Positions 44,429 to 55,331 of a stretch of DNA of 64,000 bases are shown piece after piece (position 1 is the stretch's first letter; every line of letters begins with the position of its first letter). The stretch comes from Thereva unica. Its lineage: Eukaryota > Arthropoda > Insecta > Diptera > Therevidae. The notes below the pieces were generated by a model. The model made no database searches. It was not told where the DNA came from and worked only from the letters and a program-made list of their open reading frames with translations. Where the stretch lies: assembly GCA_949987705.1 (NCBI GenBank), contig OX465283.1, forward strand, positions 75,773,720-75,837,719. The letters run 5' to 3'. The position numbers and the translations under genes were made by a program.

Positions 44429-44895
44429 GGGGCCATCCATACATTACGTCACACGAATTTCATGATTTTTTGGCCCCCCCCGTCCTTGTCACAGCTGGTC
44501 ACATTTGGGAGACCCCCCCTCCCTAGTGTGACGTCACATATTGTGCAATTTTGCATCTAGAAGTTATTAAACTAAAACAGCAGTTCCGAAATTAAATATA
44601 TTTCTATTTAAATTATTTTTTAATAAAATTAACATGAAATCAACATAAAATTCACTTAAACATTTCAAAAAATTAACAAAAGAAGAAACGATTAATTCTA
44701 TTAAATAGATACAAGTTTTTGCGGAACGTATCCTTCGCGTAATGAGCAGTATTACTATATTTAGATATATTAGATTTTGAAATGTGACGTAACAAAATTT
44801 AAGACCCCCCCCCCCCCACCCCTTGTCACACAATGTCACACTTCGTCGACCCCCTCCCTCTCCCCTAACGTGTGACGTAATTTATGGATGGCCCC
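44429..44895. mobile_element. MITE, TSD TTA, PIF/Harbinger-like
   Basis: The ends read GGGGCCATCCATACATTACG (left) and GGGGCCATCCATAAATTACG (right, read inward), continuing TCACACG. TTA lies outside both ends (44426-44428 and 44896-44898). C-runs inside both ends (GACCCCCCC-type) add a second layer of symmetry. The 90-codon minus frame inside is not supported. Confidence 0.87.
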
Positions 44896-44985
44896 TTAGT
44901 ATGTAGTACTAAGTACGCGGAGGCGACGGAAAAAACATTAGGGATTGGGAGTTAGGAGGTCGAAAGCACAACAGAGTTTGTTTCA

Positions 44986-45377
44986 GGCCGTTCGTACACG
45001 AGGGATCATGGTTCTGGAACCAAAAGCTTTGCTGCAAGTTTCCTGAAAATACACGAGGCAATAGCAAAGGAAGCAGCTTTTGTGTTGCTACGCAATGATT
45101 GTTTGTATTAGTGAGATGTCAAATTTTTGACTCTGGTCGGGTGGGAATTTATTTAAATCAGCTAATTAATTTATTATAATTAAATTAGATATAATAATTG
45201 ATGAAAATAGTGCCTTGGTGATTTCAGCTTCAGATACATACAATACGCAGATCAAAAGCAGGAGCAGAAAATTCTCCACTGAAGCACGAAACTCTCCACT
45301 TATTTCATCTCCGCACGCCTCCCTTGCCCAAAATAAGCTTTTGCTCCGGAACCATGCTCCCTCGTGTATGAATGGCC
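44986..45377. mobile_element. MITE, TSD TCA
   Basis: The ends read GGCCGTTCGTACACGAGGGA (left) and GGCCATTCATACACGAGGGA (right, read inward), continuing into CATGGTTC for about 40 bp. TCA lies outside both ends (44983-44985 and 45378-45380). The 3-bp duplication and GGCC-TTCGTA-AC terminus resemble the MITEs at 17732 and 21172. Confidence 0.83.
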
Positions 45378-45380
45378 TCA

Positions 45381-46012
45381 GAATAACACATTTTTGCTGC
45401 ACATAAAGATTTAAAAAATATTTTTTGGATTCAAGCATTTTTAGTAAAATTGATTGGTAGTAAGTAAAGTTTTCAAAAATAAAGAAATGATGATCGTGCA
45501 CTTAGAAAAATAATAAAGGAAAATCGTCACTGCACGACCACACAAATAGGATCAAAGTGGTCAGACAGAATTAGAAAGAACCCTGCAAACATTCCGACTC
45601 GATATCAAAGCGATAGCGATTCATAAAAAGCGAAAGCTTTCTTTGATAACGAAATCGAAAACGATTCGAAAGCGTTATCCAAAATAATAAAAAAGGAACG
45701 CTATAACCAATCGCTTTTTAGATGGAATCTCGAAGGGTTGCATGCATGTGTGTTTCGTTTTTTCGAATCGATCGTGCCTGGGTTTCCTGCATAGTCATGT
45801 GCACGCACTCATCTTCCGATAGTAAAACCCTCCAAAATCTCAAATTTTACAGCAATTGGACGGGAGAAAGAAACAAAACCATGGAAAGATCGTAAAAGTT
45901 TTAGGGGTCCTTTTAACGATTGTTTCTCGAAAAATTCTCTCATAAGCTATCTTTCGAAAATAGGTCTAGAAAGCGAGCAGCCGAGAAATTTTTTGGAGGG
46001 GATGTGTCTGAC
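45381..46012. other. no gene recognised
   Basis: Contains a short run of related words with CGAAAGC or AAAGCGA (45600-45720) but no definable element. The 111-codon minus frame starting at 45501 extends from the neighbouring MITE and is not credible. Confidence 0.4.
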
Positions 46013-46742
46013 CAAGACCCTGTCAACTACAGGCCATGAAGGAGAGTTTTTCGTGGTGTTGGACTCGGTCCAAAAAGTCACCGGAATAACATGACACACA
46101 CACGTATGGGGAAATTTTTATTATATTTTTGCAGTAAAAAGTGATAAAATATTGTATTTTAACATTTTTAATTGCACTTGGATTTATCAGTGAATAGTTT
46201 TTAGTGATTTCATTAAACAAACATAAAAAAAATTGGTGATTAAGTGTGTTTTAAGTGTTCTAATTGTTAAGGCGATCAATTTTTTCTTCCTTCACGGTGT
46301 TTTTTCATGTTTATTTACGAAAAAAAATGTTGAAAATTTAATGTTTTGTGTAGTTATGGAGTTACAAGTAGATTAATACAAATATTATGAAATTATTATT
46401 AAAACTATAGGTGTAGTAAAACATTTTTTTTATTCACTTTTCCTTTCACATTTTTCTGCACTTATATGTTTACTCACTTAGTTAAAACTAACTAAATCAC
46501 TAATTTATTTTCTTTTTTTTTATTAAATCACTGAAGAACTAATCACTGATAATCCATGTATAGTTTAAAGTAATAAATTACAATGTTTTTACACTTTTTA
46601 CCACAAAAATATAACGAAAACAATCCGAACCTACTCCGCACCACATAAATTCTAATCAAATGTCAGATTTTTTGGACCGACTTCAGCTATGGTAGTATTA
46701 GTTCGAGAGAGAACTTCATGGCCTGTAGTTGAGAAGGGTCTT
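46013..46742. mobile_element. candidate TIR element with duplicated right terminus
   Basis: Left AAGACCCTGTCAACTACAGG, then CCATGAAG, is mirrored at the right (CTTCATGGCCTGTAGTTGAG, then AAGGGTCTT ending about 46742). Immediately outside, a further copy of CCTGTAGTTGAGAAGGTCTT occurs at about 46744-46763. Inner mirrored words (CGGTCCAAAAAGTC and GATTTTTTGGACCG) add to the repeats. The interior at 46250-46620 resembles 21424-21954. No target duplication was identified. Confidence 0.65.
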
Positions 46743-46990
46743 GCCTGTAGTTGAGAAGGTCTTGACAACTTGCAAGAAATCGCAGGACTGAAAAACTCCG
46801 GCTAATTCCTGCACGAGGGGAAGTGAAAATTTCCTCTCTTTTTCTTCCATGAGAAAGTAAAGAAACACAAATTGGGTGAATTCTTGCTCCCGCGGGATCC
46901 CACTTTCGAGTTCTGGAACAAAGCTTATGTGTTAGAGGAAATTTGTCGCATATCATGGAGCCACTGAATGCAATGCATGTACGCTTGTAT

Positions 46991-47243
46991 TCGTCACCCT
47001 TATGCCAGAGACGCGAAAGTGTAAATCTGCAGTTTTGAGTTATTGCTAGATAAATGTTCAAACTGTCTCTAAAAGACTGTCTCTATCAGATTTTTTTTAA
47101 GCGTCCAATCTTTTTTTTAGCTATATAATAAACCCTCATTCGTACTTCTGGCATGGCATCTTTGTACCATTTTGTATTACAAAACCCTATTAGCGCGAGA
47201 GTGAAAAATTTGCACTTTCGCGTCTCTGGCATAAGGGTGACGA
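46991..47243. mobile_element. MITE, TSD TAT
   Basis: The ends TCGTCACCCTTATGCCAGAG, continuing ACGCGAAAGTG, are mirrored exactly at the right, giving about 31 bp of inverted repeat. TAT lies outside both ends (46988-46990 and 47244-47246). Length 253 bp, no coding sequence. Confidence 0.83.
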
Positions 47244-47246
47244 TAT

Positions 47247-48474
47247 GTCACCAGCTTTACTGAGCCAGTGCAGTACCATTGAAAGAAAGAACAGAACATA
47301 TGTATATACTACTGTAGTGACCGCGTAAAGTTTAATTACCAAACTTTACACAATGTCACACAACAACTTCCGGCACGACCAAAACGATCAGTCCGAATAC
47401 TCCCTCGATCACTGAACTCCAAAGTTCAGTTATTTAGCCTATTTCCGGCATCTCTATTTTCTCATTCTCTTCTGGAAGCTCCTCCTGACAAAAGCGCGAT
47501 CCTTGCCGATCAGTTTCAACCAAACATATGTTTGTTCATTATTAATACATTTTGGAGGCCATTTTGAATATTGTACGCTTTTAAAATTTTACTTGTACAT
47601 GATTGTACAAGGCTTGAAGGAAAGTTTAAGCTCTCGAACGTCGATCCAGCGAAATCCATGGACCAAGAGGAGCGTTTTTACAAGAACGCCTTTTTTGCAA
47701 AAAGTGAAATTTCAAGGAAACTGTTCAATATTTCGAAACAAAAATTACACCGTTTTTCAGCTGGCAAGAAGCAATATTTGTACCAAATAACAAATACGTA
47801 ACTGACGTTAAACAAAAGCTGTTAACAAATTTAAAAATTTAATTTTCGATAGTTTTTCCCATTTTTCTCTATATTTTGTGCCCTAACCTATAACTCAATA
47901 TACATCAATCGAAACATAATTAGAATAGCTACAACTTTATTTTTTCGATCCGAGGTCACGTCTTTCTTTCATTCGCTGAAAAGCGTTTTTTACACTTTCC
48001 GGGATTTTTTAGGTTAGGTTCGCTATTCCAAAATCAGAAAAAGAAAACGCTATCTTTTTTAGATTTTTTTTCCTATATGACTATATTTTTTGTCTCCCGA
48101 TGGCAATTAACGCAAAAATTACATGGAGCTATTTTAGATTGATTGGACTATTAGGCGAACATCTGTGTGCTCTTCTTCTTCTTCTTTAACGGTTCTACAA
48201 CCGGGATCCGGTCCTGGCCTCTCGCAACTGTTCTCTCCACCGGTCCCGATTCTGAGCCGATGTCATCCAGTATGCTCTATAGGTGGCTTTTTTAGCTTTG
48301 ATTGCTATCTACATTCCCCATTGAACTATCTATTCGGCCCACTGACATACACATAGGAATGGACTGCTGATTGACCATTATTCTCCAGAAATAGAAAACC
48401 TTTTTTACGTAAACAAAAATATTTTCTTCGAATTTAGGAAAAAAATAAGTGATAAGATGTCTGTAATAAAATTA
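47247..48474. other. no gene recognised; one dispersed patch
   Basis: No supported genes. Overlapping plus frames at 47503-47801 lack motifs. At 48175-48330 a CTTCTT run followed by GGTTCTACAACCGGGATCCG matches the reverse complement at about 41980-42020 and resembles the simple-repeat-bearing end of an RTE-like element. Confidence 0.4.
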
Positions 48475-49620
48475 GTCCGGTTTTTTGCGAAACACTGCTT
48501 CTTCAATTTACAAGCCGCTTACTATTATTTTTAACAGAAGTCTACTTGAAGGTCACTTCCCTGCGGTTTGGAAAACTACGAATATAACACCAATTCATAA
48601 ATCAGGACCTAAAAGTGACATATTTAACTATAGACCTATCTCTTTACTATCATCCGTAGCCAAAACCTTTGAGCGATTCGTGCATGGCAGAGTTTATTAC
48701 TTCTTCAAGCACATAATTCAGCATGGTTTTGTGAAGTCCAAATCAACTGAGACTAATCTTTTAATTTATTCAATTTTTTTATTCCAATCAATGGATAGTG
48801 GTATCTCTATTCTATTTGCACAGATTTCAGAAAAGCCTTTGACAAAGTTGAACATATGTTAATGCTGGAAAAACTATGTTTTAATGGAGTCAAAGGTAAT
48901 CTGCTACGATGGTTTTCATCTTATCTTGAACGTAGGCTTCAGTCTGTTGTTCTTAATGATTTTTCTTCCTCGTTAATTCCGATCAGTTCAAGAATTCCTC
49001 ATGGATCTATCTTGGGCCCACTGCTCTTCATTATTTTTATAAATGACATCTAGCAATGTTTTCACCACAGCGAAACATTGCTTTTTGCCGACGACTTAAA
49101 AATATACAAACAGATAAAAACTATAAAGGATTGTCAACTGCTGCAAGATGATATCAACCGATTCCAAAACTATTGTCATGACAATAAACTATTTCTTGCA
49201 TTAGATAAATGTCAAGTCATTAGCTTCAAAAGAAATACCAACCATGTCAGTTTTGGCTACACATTAAATAATACTATTCTTATTAGAGTAAAGCATATAC
49301 GTGATCTTGGAGTTATCTTTGACAGCAAATTGATTTTCGACTCACATATTAACAATGCTGTATCTAAAGCATACACGATGCGCCTCATCCGTCTGGAATC
49401 CATACTATAAAGTTTACAGTAATAAAATTGAAATGTTAAAGAAAAAATTTACTAGAGCACTGAGTTTCCGCCTAAAGTCTGGTAAGTTGTCCTACGACGC
49501 CAGATTAATAAAAACATCCCTCATAGGTTTTGAGGATCGACGATCTCTTCACGATGCTCATTATCGTTTCTACACCAGCGTCTATTACCACCTTATTCAA
49601 TACTATGTTAAATAGGAGGC
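48475..49620 (+). mobile_element. LINE reverse transcriptase (Jockey/I-like, third family), degraded
   Basis: Motifs in order: HFPAVWKTTNITPIHKSGPK, NYRPISLLSSVAKTFERFV, QHGFVKSKSTETNLLIY, a FTKAFDKVEH-like segment broken by a frameshift near 48830, LRWFSSYLERRLQSVVLN, SRIPHGSILGPLLFIIFIND, a stop at 49052, LLFADDLKIYKQ at about 49080, and a thumb/tail region to about 49605 (HIRDLGVIFDSKL, SVWNPYYKVYSNKIEMLKKK). FADD is intact. No poly-A is visible at the 3' end. It differs clearly from the CR1-group and RTE-like families here. Confidence 0.78.
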
Positions 49621-49905
49621 ATGACGGCGGGTCACCTTGTATCAGGCCACTCATATGAAACTTTCTGACATGTCTTGTTCAACTTTACATTTCATCGTAC
49701 TACCTTGATTGTACCTTTTGTTATTTCGTTCAGGTTTTTCAAAAACCGGAACCACTCCATAGTCTTACATAGCTCCTCACGCTTCACGCTATCATATGCT
49801 TGCTTAAAGTCTATAAATAGTACGAGAATATCAATATTGAATTGGCTTGACTATCTCGAATTTTTCCTTAGGGCGCAAATGTGGTTTGTAGTGGACCTTC
49901 CTGGT
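49610..49905 (-). mobile_element. RTE-like LINE reverse transcriptase fragment
   Basis: Minus-strand pieces read ILVLFIDFKQAYDSVKREEL and TMEWFRFLKN, then ESFHMSGLIQGDPPSC-like text: the FVDFKQAYDSV motif and a degraded GLKQGDALSC motif of RT. Frameshifts separate the pieces. Confidence 0.65.
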
Positions 49906-50399
49906 CGAAAACCACATTGATAACTAGTTACATATTTATGCCTATTGCGGTCGGTAAAAGTTTCTAGTAAAAAATGGAGGAATGGTAACGATTTAGCCGC
50001 TAGGGCGTTTTGAAATTTTTACATATCACCCTGTATTTCAGCATGGTAATTCGTATTTTTGAAACAATACGGATAACGTTTGAGCAACGAACAGAGACAT
50101 AGAGTAGAAAAATAGTTTTGGACTGATAAACCTTATTGAAATGCGTTAAGAATAGCATGTTCACAAAAAAACTAATTACTCCAAGCTAAGTTTTGCAATT
50201 TAGATTATTTCTTACAAAATTTTCGTATTTCAAGACATTCATCATATATTTGCATAATTTATGTAAGTAGCAAATGGCATCAACGATATCAGCAGAATTC
50301 AAAATTTGTCACAAGTCAAGTTATTAATTAAACCTGTCACAATGTGCACAAATTGATATTAAAAGTAATATAATAGTTCCCACTCTACGGTACTCGTAC
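49906..50399. other. AT-rich, no gene recognised
   Basis: AT-rich sequence between two LINE fragments; no features were seen. Confidence 0.4.
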
Positions 50400-51346
50400 A
50401 GCTTCGATACAAGACAGACTCATGCCAGATCCTGTCTTGATGATCGCGAACTAATGTTCAACTCTATTAATAACGACATTGAACTCATTCTAGAGTGGGG
50501 AAAGAAGAATCGTGTTGAATTCAACTCCGACAAAACCAAGTACTGTCTTATCTCCAAAAAGAAGCTCAACACCTCTGCACCCTTGAGAGTGGATGGAGTT
50601 CAACACATCTTAGGCGTGACATTAGCGAAAGACTTGCGACTTGACCACATATTCCAAATCGCCAAACAAGCATCCGAGTGCTTGGGATTTCTTAAGAGGT
50701 GCAAGTTCCTCCTCCAGCCATCGGCCCGTGCTGTTATTTATAAATCCTACATTCGGCCTCTTCTCGAATATAACTCCCTCGTTTGGGGCGGCGCCCCAAT
50801 AACCACCTTGGCATGGTTAGATAAGGTGCAAAAAAGGGCACTCAAGTTAATTGATGACGACACCGCCTGCTCCACCATCGACCCCTTGAGCCACCGTAGG
50901 AATGTAGCAGCACTGACAAAATTTTATCGCTACTATCATAGCGACTGTTCCTCCGAGTTAAACGCTCTCCTGCCTCCACGGCAATCTTATACCCGCAACA
51001 CCAGATTAGCCCACTCGTCTCATTCCCTTCACCTGCAACCTACCCCTTTCACGCACTCAACAAGATATGAATTCGTTTGTTAATAGAACAACTCGACTGT
51101 GGAATAACCTCTCGCAGTCAGTATTTCCGAACTCCTACAACATCCAAGAGTTCAAACGCAGGGTTCATCACCACCTTCTTCAATACCCCCCGTACCTTTT
51201 AATCCTTAACCTATACCCCCTCCCTCAACCCTCCCCCGTACTAAGCTTACTGCTAGACATTGCACCATGACGTGACAAATGACATGACGGACTAGTAGTA
51301 CAAAGGGTGACTCCTAAGCTTAGCACTGCCACATAAAAAAAAATCA
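50400..51346 (+). mobile_element. CR1-group LINE, 3' half with poly-A
   Basis: 5'-truncated just after the FADD motif: the first recognisable text is ARSCLDDRELMFNSINNDI-like at about 50430. The frame 50454-51083 is open for 209 codons (KNRVEFNSDKTKYCLISKKK, ECLGFLKRCKFLLQPSARAV, IRPLLEYNSLVWGGAP, RNVAALTKFYRYYHSDCSSE). One frameshift at about 51070 leads into NRTTRLWNNLSQSVFPNSYN and the C-terminus. The 3' UTR ends AGTACAAAGGGTGACTCCTA, AGCTTAGCACTGCCACAT, then poly-A at about 51335. This is the best tail for comparison with the SINE, and one of the less damaged copies. Confidence 0.85.
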
Positions 51347-51376
51347 GTGCAATTTGTTCTTCATAAAGAAACTTAC

Positions 51377-52264
51377 CATAGCAGCCATTCTCTTCCACGA
51401 CTCGCGGCTCTCTTCTAATGCATTTATAACAAAGTCTTGATCTCTATCTTCTTCATCCAGGTAATACTTAAATTCGCTGTCAGATCCGCCCTTAAACCGA
51501 GAACTAGACTCTCTCAATAAACGCTGGAATTGATTTCCTGCTATTAGATGTTTTGGCCTAGTTTTTTTTTTTAAATTGTTTACCTGACTAAGAATTGTTT
51601 CTTCTTCGTCGCTATTCCGAAAGTCGTCTTCGTCACGCCCAATTTCCAGTTCTCGTTGTACTAGAGAACATGCCCATTTAGTCTGAGCATCTTCGAGCTC
51701 TTTGCTTGTCGGGGTGAAGCACTTGCAGCAGAAAACAAATGGTATTACAACAAAGAAAAATGTATTAACAAAAAAGTGCTCATATCTAGAAGAGAAGAGC
51801 AGAAGTACGAATTGCGGCTTTGGTTATATCGAAATTTCATGAAACTTACTTCGAAGCGTATTCATATGAGTTCTGTGGCTGGATGTAATCATATTTCCAT
51901 TCATTAACTTTCGGGCAGAAGCATCCGCAAATTCCTTTCAAGAATCCTGAAAATTTAATATTCGTTTTCCATCCCTAATTATTCAAAAGGATAATTAAAA
52001 TACCCAATAAAAACATGGCTGCAACTAAAATGCCAACAAAACGTAGAATGCTCCAAAAATTTGATTTCCTCCTCCCTCGCTCCATGAAGCCGGCATCTTG
52101 CTCCATGGCCGTCGGTAGCTTCTCGCAGGCATCGAAGACGAATGCTGATGCAACATCGGATATGCAGTAGCAGGAGCACTCCCACACACAGAAGCAGCGC
52201 ATTGTTGGCTGGACCCTCATCTGGCGCTTGGCAACGAATTGATTTGCTGAATTCCTCACTTCAA
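51377..52264 (-). CDS. host gene: three consecutive exons of a cysteine-rich membrane protein
   Basis: Exon a 52264-52004 (acceptor TTTTCCAG, donor TTGG/GTATTT), exon b 51946-51850 (acceptor TTTTCAG, donor CGAA/GTAAGT) and exon c 51785-51377 (acceptor CTCTTCTCTTCTAG, donor ATG/GTAAGT). The phases fit exactly at both short introns (57 and 64 bp). Exon a starts after one missing base of a split codon; it has the cysteine cluster MRCFCVWECSCYCISD and the hydrophobic FVGILVAAMFLLG, which continues into FLKGICGCFCP. Exon c opens with a second hydrophobic run (HFFVNTFFFVVIPFVFCC), then an acidic, probably cytoplasmic stretch (SDSEFKYYLDEEDRDQDF). The initiator exon is not in view. The family is not recognised with confidence; a cysteine-rich juxtamembrane segment like that of the gamete fusogen HAP2/GCS1 is a weak possibility. 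No transposon motifs are present. Confidence 0.75.
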
Positions 52265-52619
52265 CTGGAAAATATTATGCCAATGTTAATATTTGAACCA
52301 TCCCGAATCCATAACGCTGTAAAAACAACGCACTGACTTCGCAGCTAATACAAGGCCAGACAAGCATGAACGGTTTGCCATTGGTGTAGAGGGGAAAATA
52401 TGGAATGTTTTAGAACTTTTGCATGCGGAAAACATTAAGACCTGCGAGTCAATGCGATGCCGAGGCCACAGAGTCCTTAACCCCATTTAAATCCTTTTTT
52501 TATTATATGACCCAGAAAATGCAACAAATTCTTACAAAAACTAAATACTTTAAAAATATAAAATGCTGTACAAGGTTCATTAAGCGTCTCAAACAGCCTC
52601 AAGAATAATTGCCTTCGTA
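52265..52619. other. intron of the host gene, no exon identified
   Basis: The minus frame at 52486-52286 (starting MGLRTLWPRHRIDSQVL) was examined as a possible upstream exon, but no donor in the required phase is present, so it is not called. Confidence 0.45.
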
Positions 52620-54348
52620 GTCCATTCAAAGCGCGCGATTGGGTGTTCCAAAATAACACCTTTAAGAAAATCGAACCCTAAAGGTTTTTGGGGTCGCTGA
52701 TCACGAAAATCGGGGTCCCGCGGTCCTAAAACATGGGCGTCACACTTAAAAATGCAAAAAACCCTTTTTAGGGGTTTTTCGCGACTATTTCAATAATAAT
52801 GAAAACTAATGCAATTAAATACACTTTTTTTAATATTTATTTGCGAAGGTGGTTGATTTGTACTAAATCAAGGCGAACTTTTTGATAAGGGGTAGTCCTA
52901 AAGAGTTGAAACCACCTCAAATTCGATTGTGGGCGTACTGTCAGGCAAAAATAAATTATTTTCAACCCTTAAGGGGGGCACTCCCTATAATAAGTAAAAA
53001 AATTATGTTTTTTGGCTATTTTTTTTCATCTAAAATCAACAACACACGTGAATAATCTTTTGCATATATTTGAGTACATAGTTAAACTACATAATTTTTT
53101 TTTTCATCAGCAATTAATTAAAATTGGATAAGTTATTGAAAGTCGCGTAGAAGAGGTTGCGGCAGAGTCCACGCGGTCCACGCTGCAGTCAAAAGTTCGC
53201 ATCTGAGACCCACAAACAAGTTTCTTTATTGTTTGGTAGCCTTTTTACGAGTGCGTGAATTAAAGCAAAAAAAAAACGATTACAAAGTAATGAAATCATG
53301 ACCTTCGTGAAAAATTGCTTTTTTACGTCATTTTTTTGGTTAAATATAGCTGTAAAATCTATAAAAAAAAATTTCAATCCAAATAAAATATTCACGCACT
53401 CGTTTATTTCATACTGAACAAAAAAAACGTAAGAACACGTAAATCGGTCTACTAGTTCTTTCGCAATCCGGGACCGCGATTTTAAAAACATGTTTTCTAG
53501 AAAACTGGACTTAAAGTTTCGTATCGCCATATTTCGTACTCGGAGCGCGCAGACTTGATGATCCGTTATCTTCTACAATTTTAGGAGTTGGCATTTGAAA
53601 TTTTGGGAACATTTTCTCATAACATGACTCTATCGATTTAGCGGGAAAACAAAAAAATCGAATATTTTAAAATTCTATAGGGAGTGCCCCCTTAAGGGGT
53701 TAAAACTACCCCTACAATTATACAAATCAACTTTATATAAAAAATTGCAGAAAATTCTTGTTTTATTTTTTGCTTCAAATTAGGTTCAATAGGTATTATT
53801 AACCAAAAATTTATTATCTTCAACCCTTACCCCCTTAAGGGAGGTACTACCCCTACATTAACATTATAATTGAAAAAAATGCAAATGCAAATTTTTTATA
53901 TAAAGTTTATTTTTATAATTATAGGGGTAGTTTTAACCCCTTAAGGTTTGAAAATAATTTATTTTTGCCTGACAGTACGCCCACAATCGAATTTGAGGCA
54001 TAAACTTAAAAAAAATGTTTACATTTTTTGTCGGTTTTTAGCCGATTTAGGGGTGGTTTCAACCCTTTAGGACTACCCCTTATCATAAAGTTCGCCTTGA
54101 TTTAGTACAAATCAATCACCTTCGCAAATAAATATTTAAAAAAGTGTATTTAATTGCATTAGTTTTCATTATTATTGAAATAGTCGCGAAAAACCCCTAA
54201 AAAGGGTTTTTTGCATTTATAAGTGTGACGCCCATGTTTTAGGACCGCGGGACCCCGATTTTCGTAACCAGCGACCCCAAAAACCTTTAGGGTTCGATTT
54301 TCTTAACGGTGTTATTTTGGAACACCAACCTCCGCGTTTTGAATGGAC
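52620..54348. mobile_element. DNA transposon with long terminal inverted repeats (over 300 bp), TA flanks
   Basis: The left end GTCCATTCAAAGCGCG and the right end (read inward) GTCCATTCAAAACGCG are followed by a shared TGTTCCAAAATAACACC and then AAGAAAATCGAACCCTAAAG and GACCCCGATTTTCG-type text, in mirrored order, for more than 300 bp per arm. TA flanks both ends (52618-52619 and 54349-54350). The middle (53000-53900) is AT-rich and contains more mirrored AGGGGTAGTTTTAACCCC words. The 113-codon minus frame (53530-53189) has no recognisable transposase motif. A second right arm lies at 62699-63024 and a fragment at about 7270. Confidence 0.78.
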
Positions 54349-54558
54349 TATCGCTCGCGGTGCACATCATCAATACGAGTACGGCCGGGTTCATGTTTGC
54401 AGAACTGACTTAGATCTAAGTAGCAGCTCGTTTATATTTTCGACTGCGTGCAGTTAGCAGGTTCATATTGGCAGTCTTCTCGCAGTGTAATCGCAGTAGC
54501 CGCAGTCAAAAAAATGCAGATGCAATCTGTCAATTTATTTTATTTTAATTGTGAAAAT

Positions 54559-55227
54559 CATGGACAGCAGTGAAACGGAGGATCTTTTCGGCGGCAGGTA
54601 ATTTGTGTATATTAATTGTTAATATTATTTTAATATCACGAAAATGCATTTTAAGTTCATTCAAAGAAAACAAATGGAGTTCCCAGGAAACTAAATTATA
54701 AGTAATTGAAAGGATAAAATTGGAAAAACATTTCACAGGCGCTATAAAAAAACGAAGTTATCTTTGGGGAATAGTACTTAGCAATATTCAAAAAGTAGAT
54801 GACAAATTTCATTAAACAAGAGATGAAATACAAAAAAAAAATTAATAATTTGTTTACGGCATTCCAAAGAATAAAAAGAAGGAACAAGGAATCAGGCAAA
54901 AATGCAACTTTCTGGCCGCATTTTGAAATATTTGTTGAGTGCTATGGATCTTCATACCCTTTAAATCCGCCAAAAGATACACTTATTACTAGTTTGGAGT
55001 GTAATGAAAATAACGAAAGCACATCTGAAGAAAGTACTCCTACTTCTAGGAAAATGAAATCTAATGAAAAAGAAATATTAAAATTTCTCAAAATGGCAGA
55101 GGAAAAAAACAATGAGCGTCACAAGCAATTTCTAAAAATTGAAGAAAAAAATGCAGAAATTAAAGAACAAAAAGTACGAGAATTAAGAGAATTAAAGGAT
55201 CTATTGAAAAGATGTTTAGAAAACTAG
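54559..55227 (+). pseudogene. Myb/SANT-like DNA-binding protein of Harbinger element
   Basis: ATG at about 54560 starts MDSSETEDLFGG, followed by a consensus donor CAG/GTAATT, so a small first exon is likely. In the next exon WSSQETKL is followed by an in-frame TAA near 54690, and then a Myb/SANT region (YLWGIVLSNIQKV) with a frameshift near 54800. The main open frame 54799-55227 (142 codons) contains NNLFTAFQRIKRRNKESGK, ATFWPHFEIFVECYGSS and a coiled-coil C-terminus (EEKNNERHKQFLKIEEKN, ELRELKDLLKRCLEN). In active elements this protein assists the transposase in DNA binding and nuclear import. Here it is lightly damaged. Confidence 0.68.
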
Positions 55228-55331
55228 TTATTTTTATTATATTCAGACTGATTAAGATGTTGTTTTTGTCCATTTTTAATTGAATTTTTCTTTTTGTTGA
55301 TTTTTTGTTTTATTTAAATAAAGATATTTAT

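Larger units (their letters stand above)
24886..51376 (-). other. proposed 26,491-bp intron of the host gene, filled with transposable elements
   Basis: The donor is ATG/GTAAGT at 51376 and the acceptor TTGCAG/GAT at 24886. Both flanking exons are in phase 0 and on the same strand, with no other credible host exon between them. Nearly all the interior is assignable to LINEs, a SINE, Helitrons, MITEs and palindromes annotated separately. That this is a single intron is an inference; transcript evidence would be decisive. Confidence 0.45.

Noticed and set aside
45166..45501. 111-codon minus-strand gene
   Set aside because: It runs across a MITE boundary and has AT-driven hydrophobic composition.
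52286..52486. Upstream exon of the host gene
   Set aside because: No donor in phase 1 is available to join it to exon a, and its composition is not convincing.
53189..53530. Transposase gene of the long-TIR element
   Set aside because: The 113-codon frame has no catalytic motif or helix-turn-helix and is dominated by Phe, Lys and Asn typical of AT-rich non-coding DNA.
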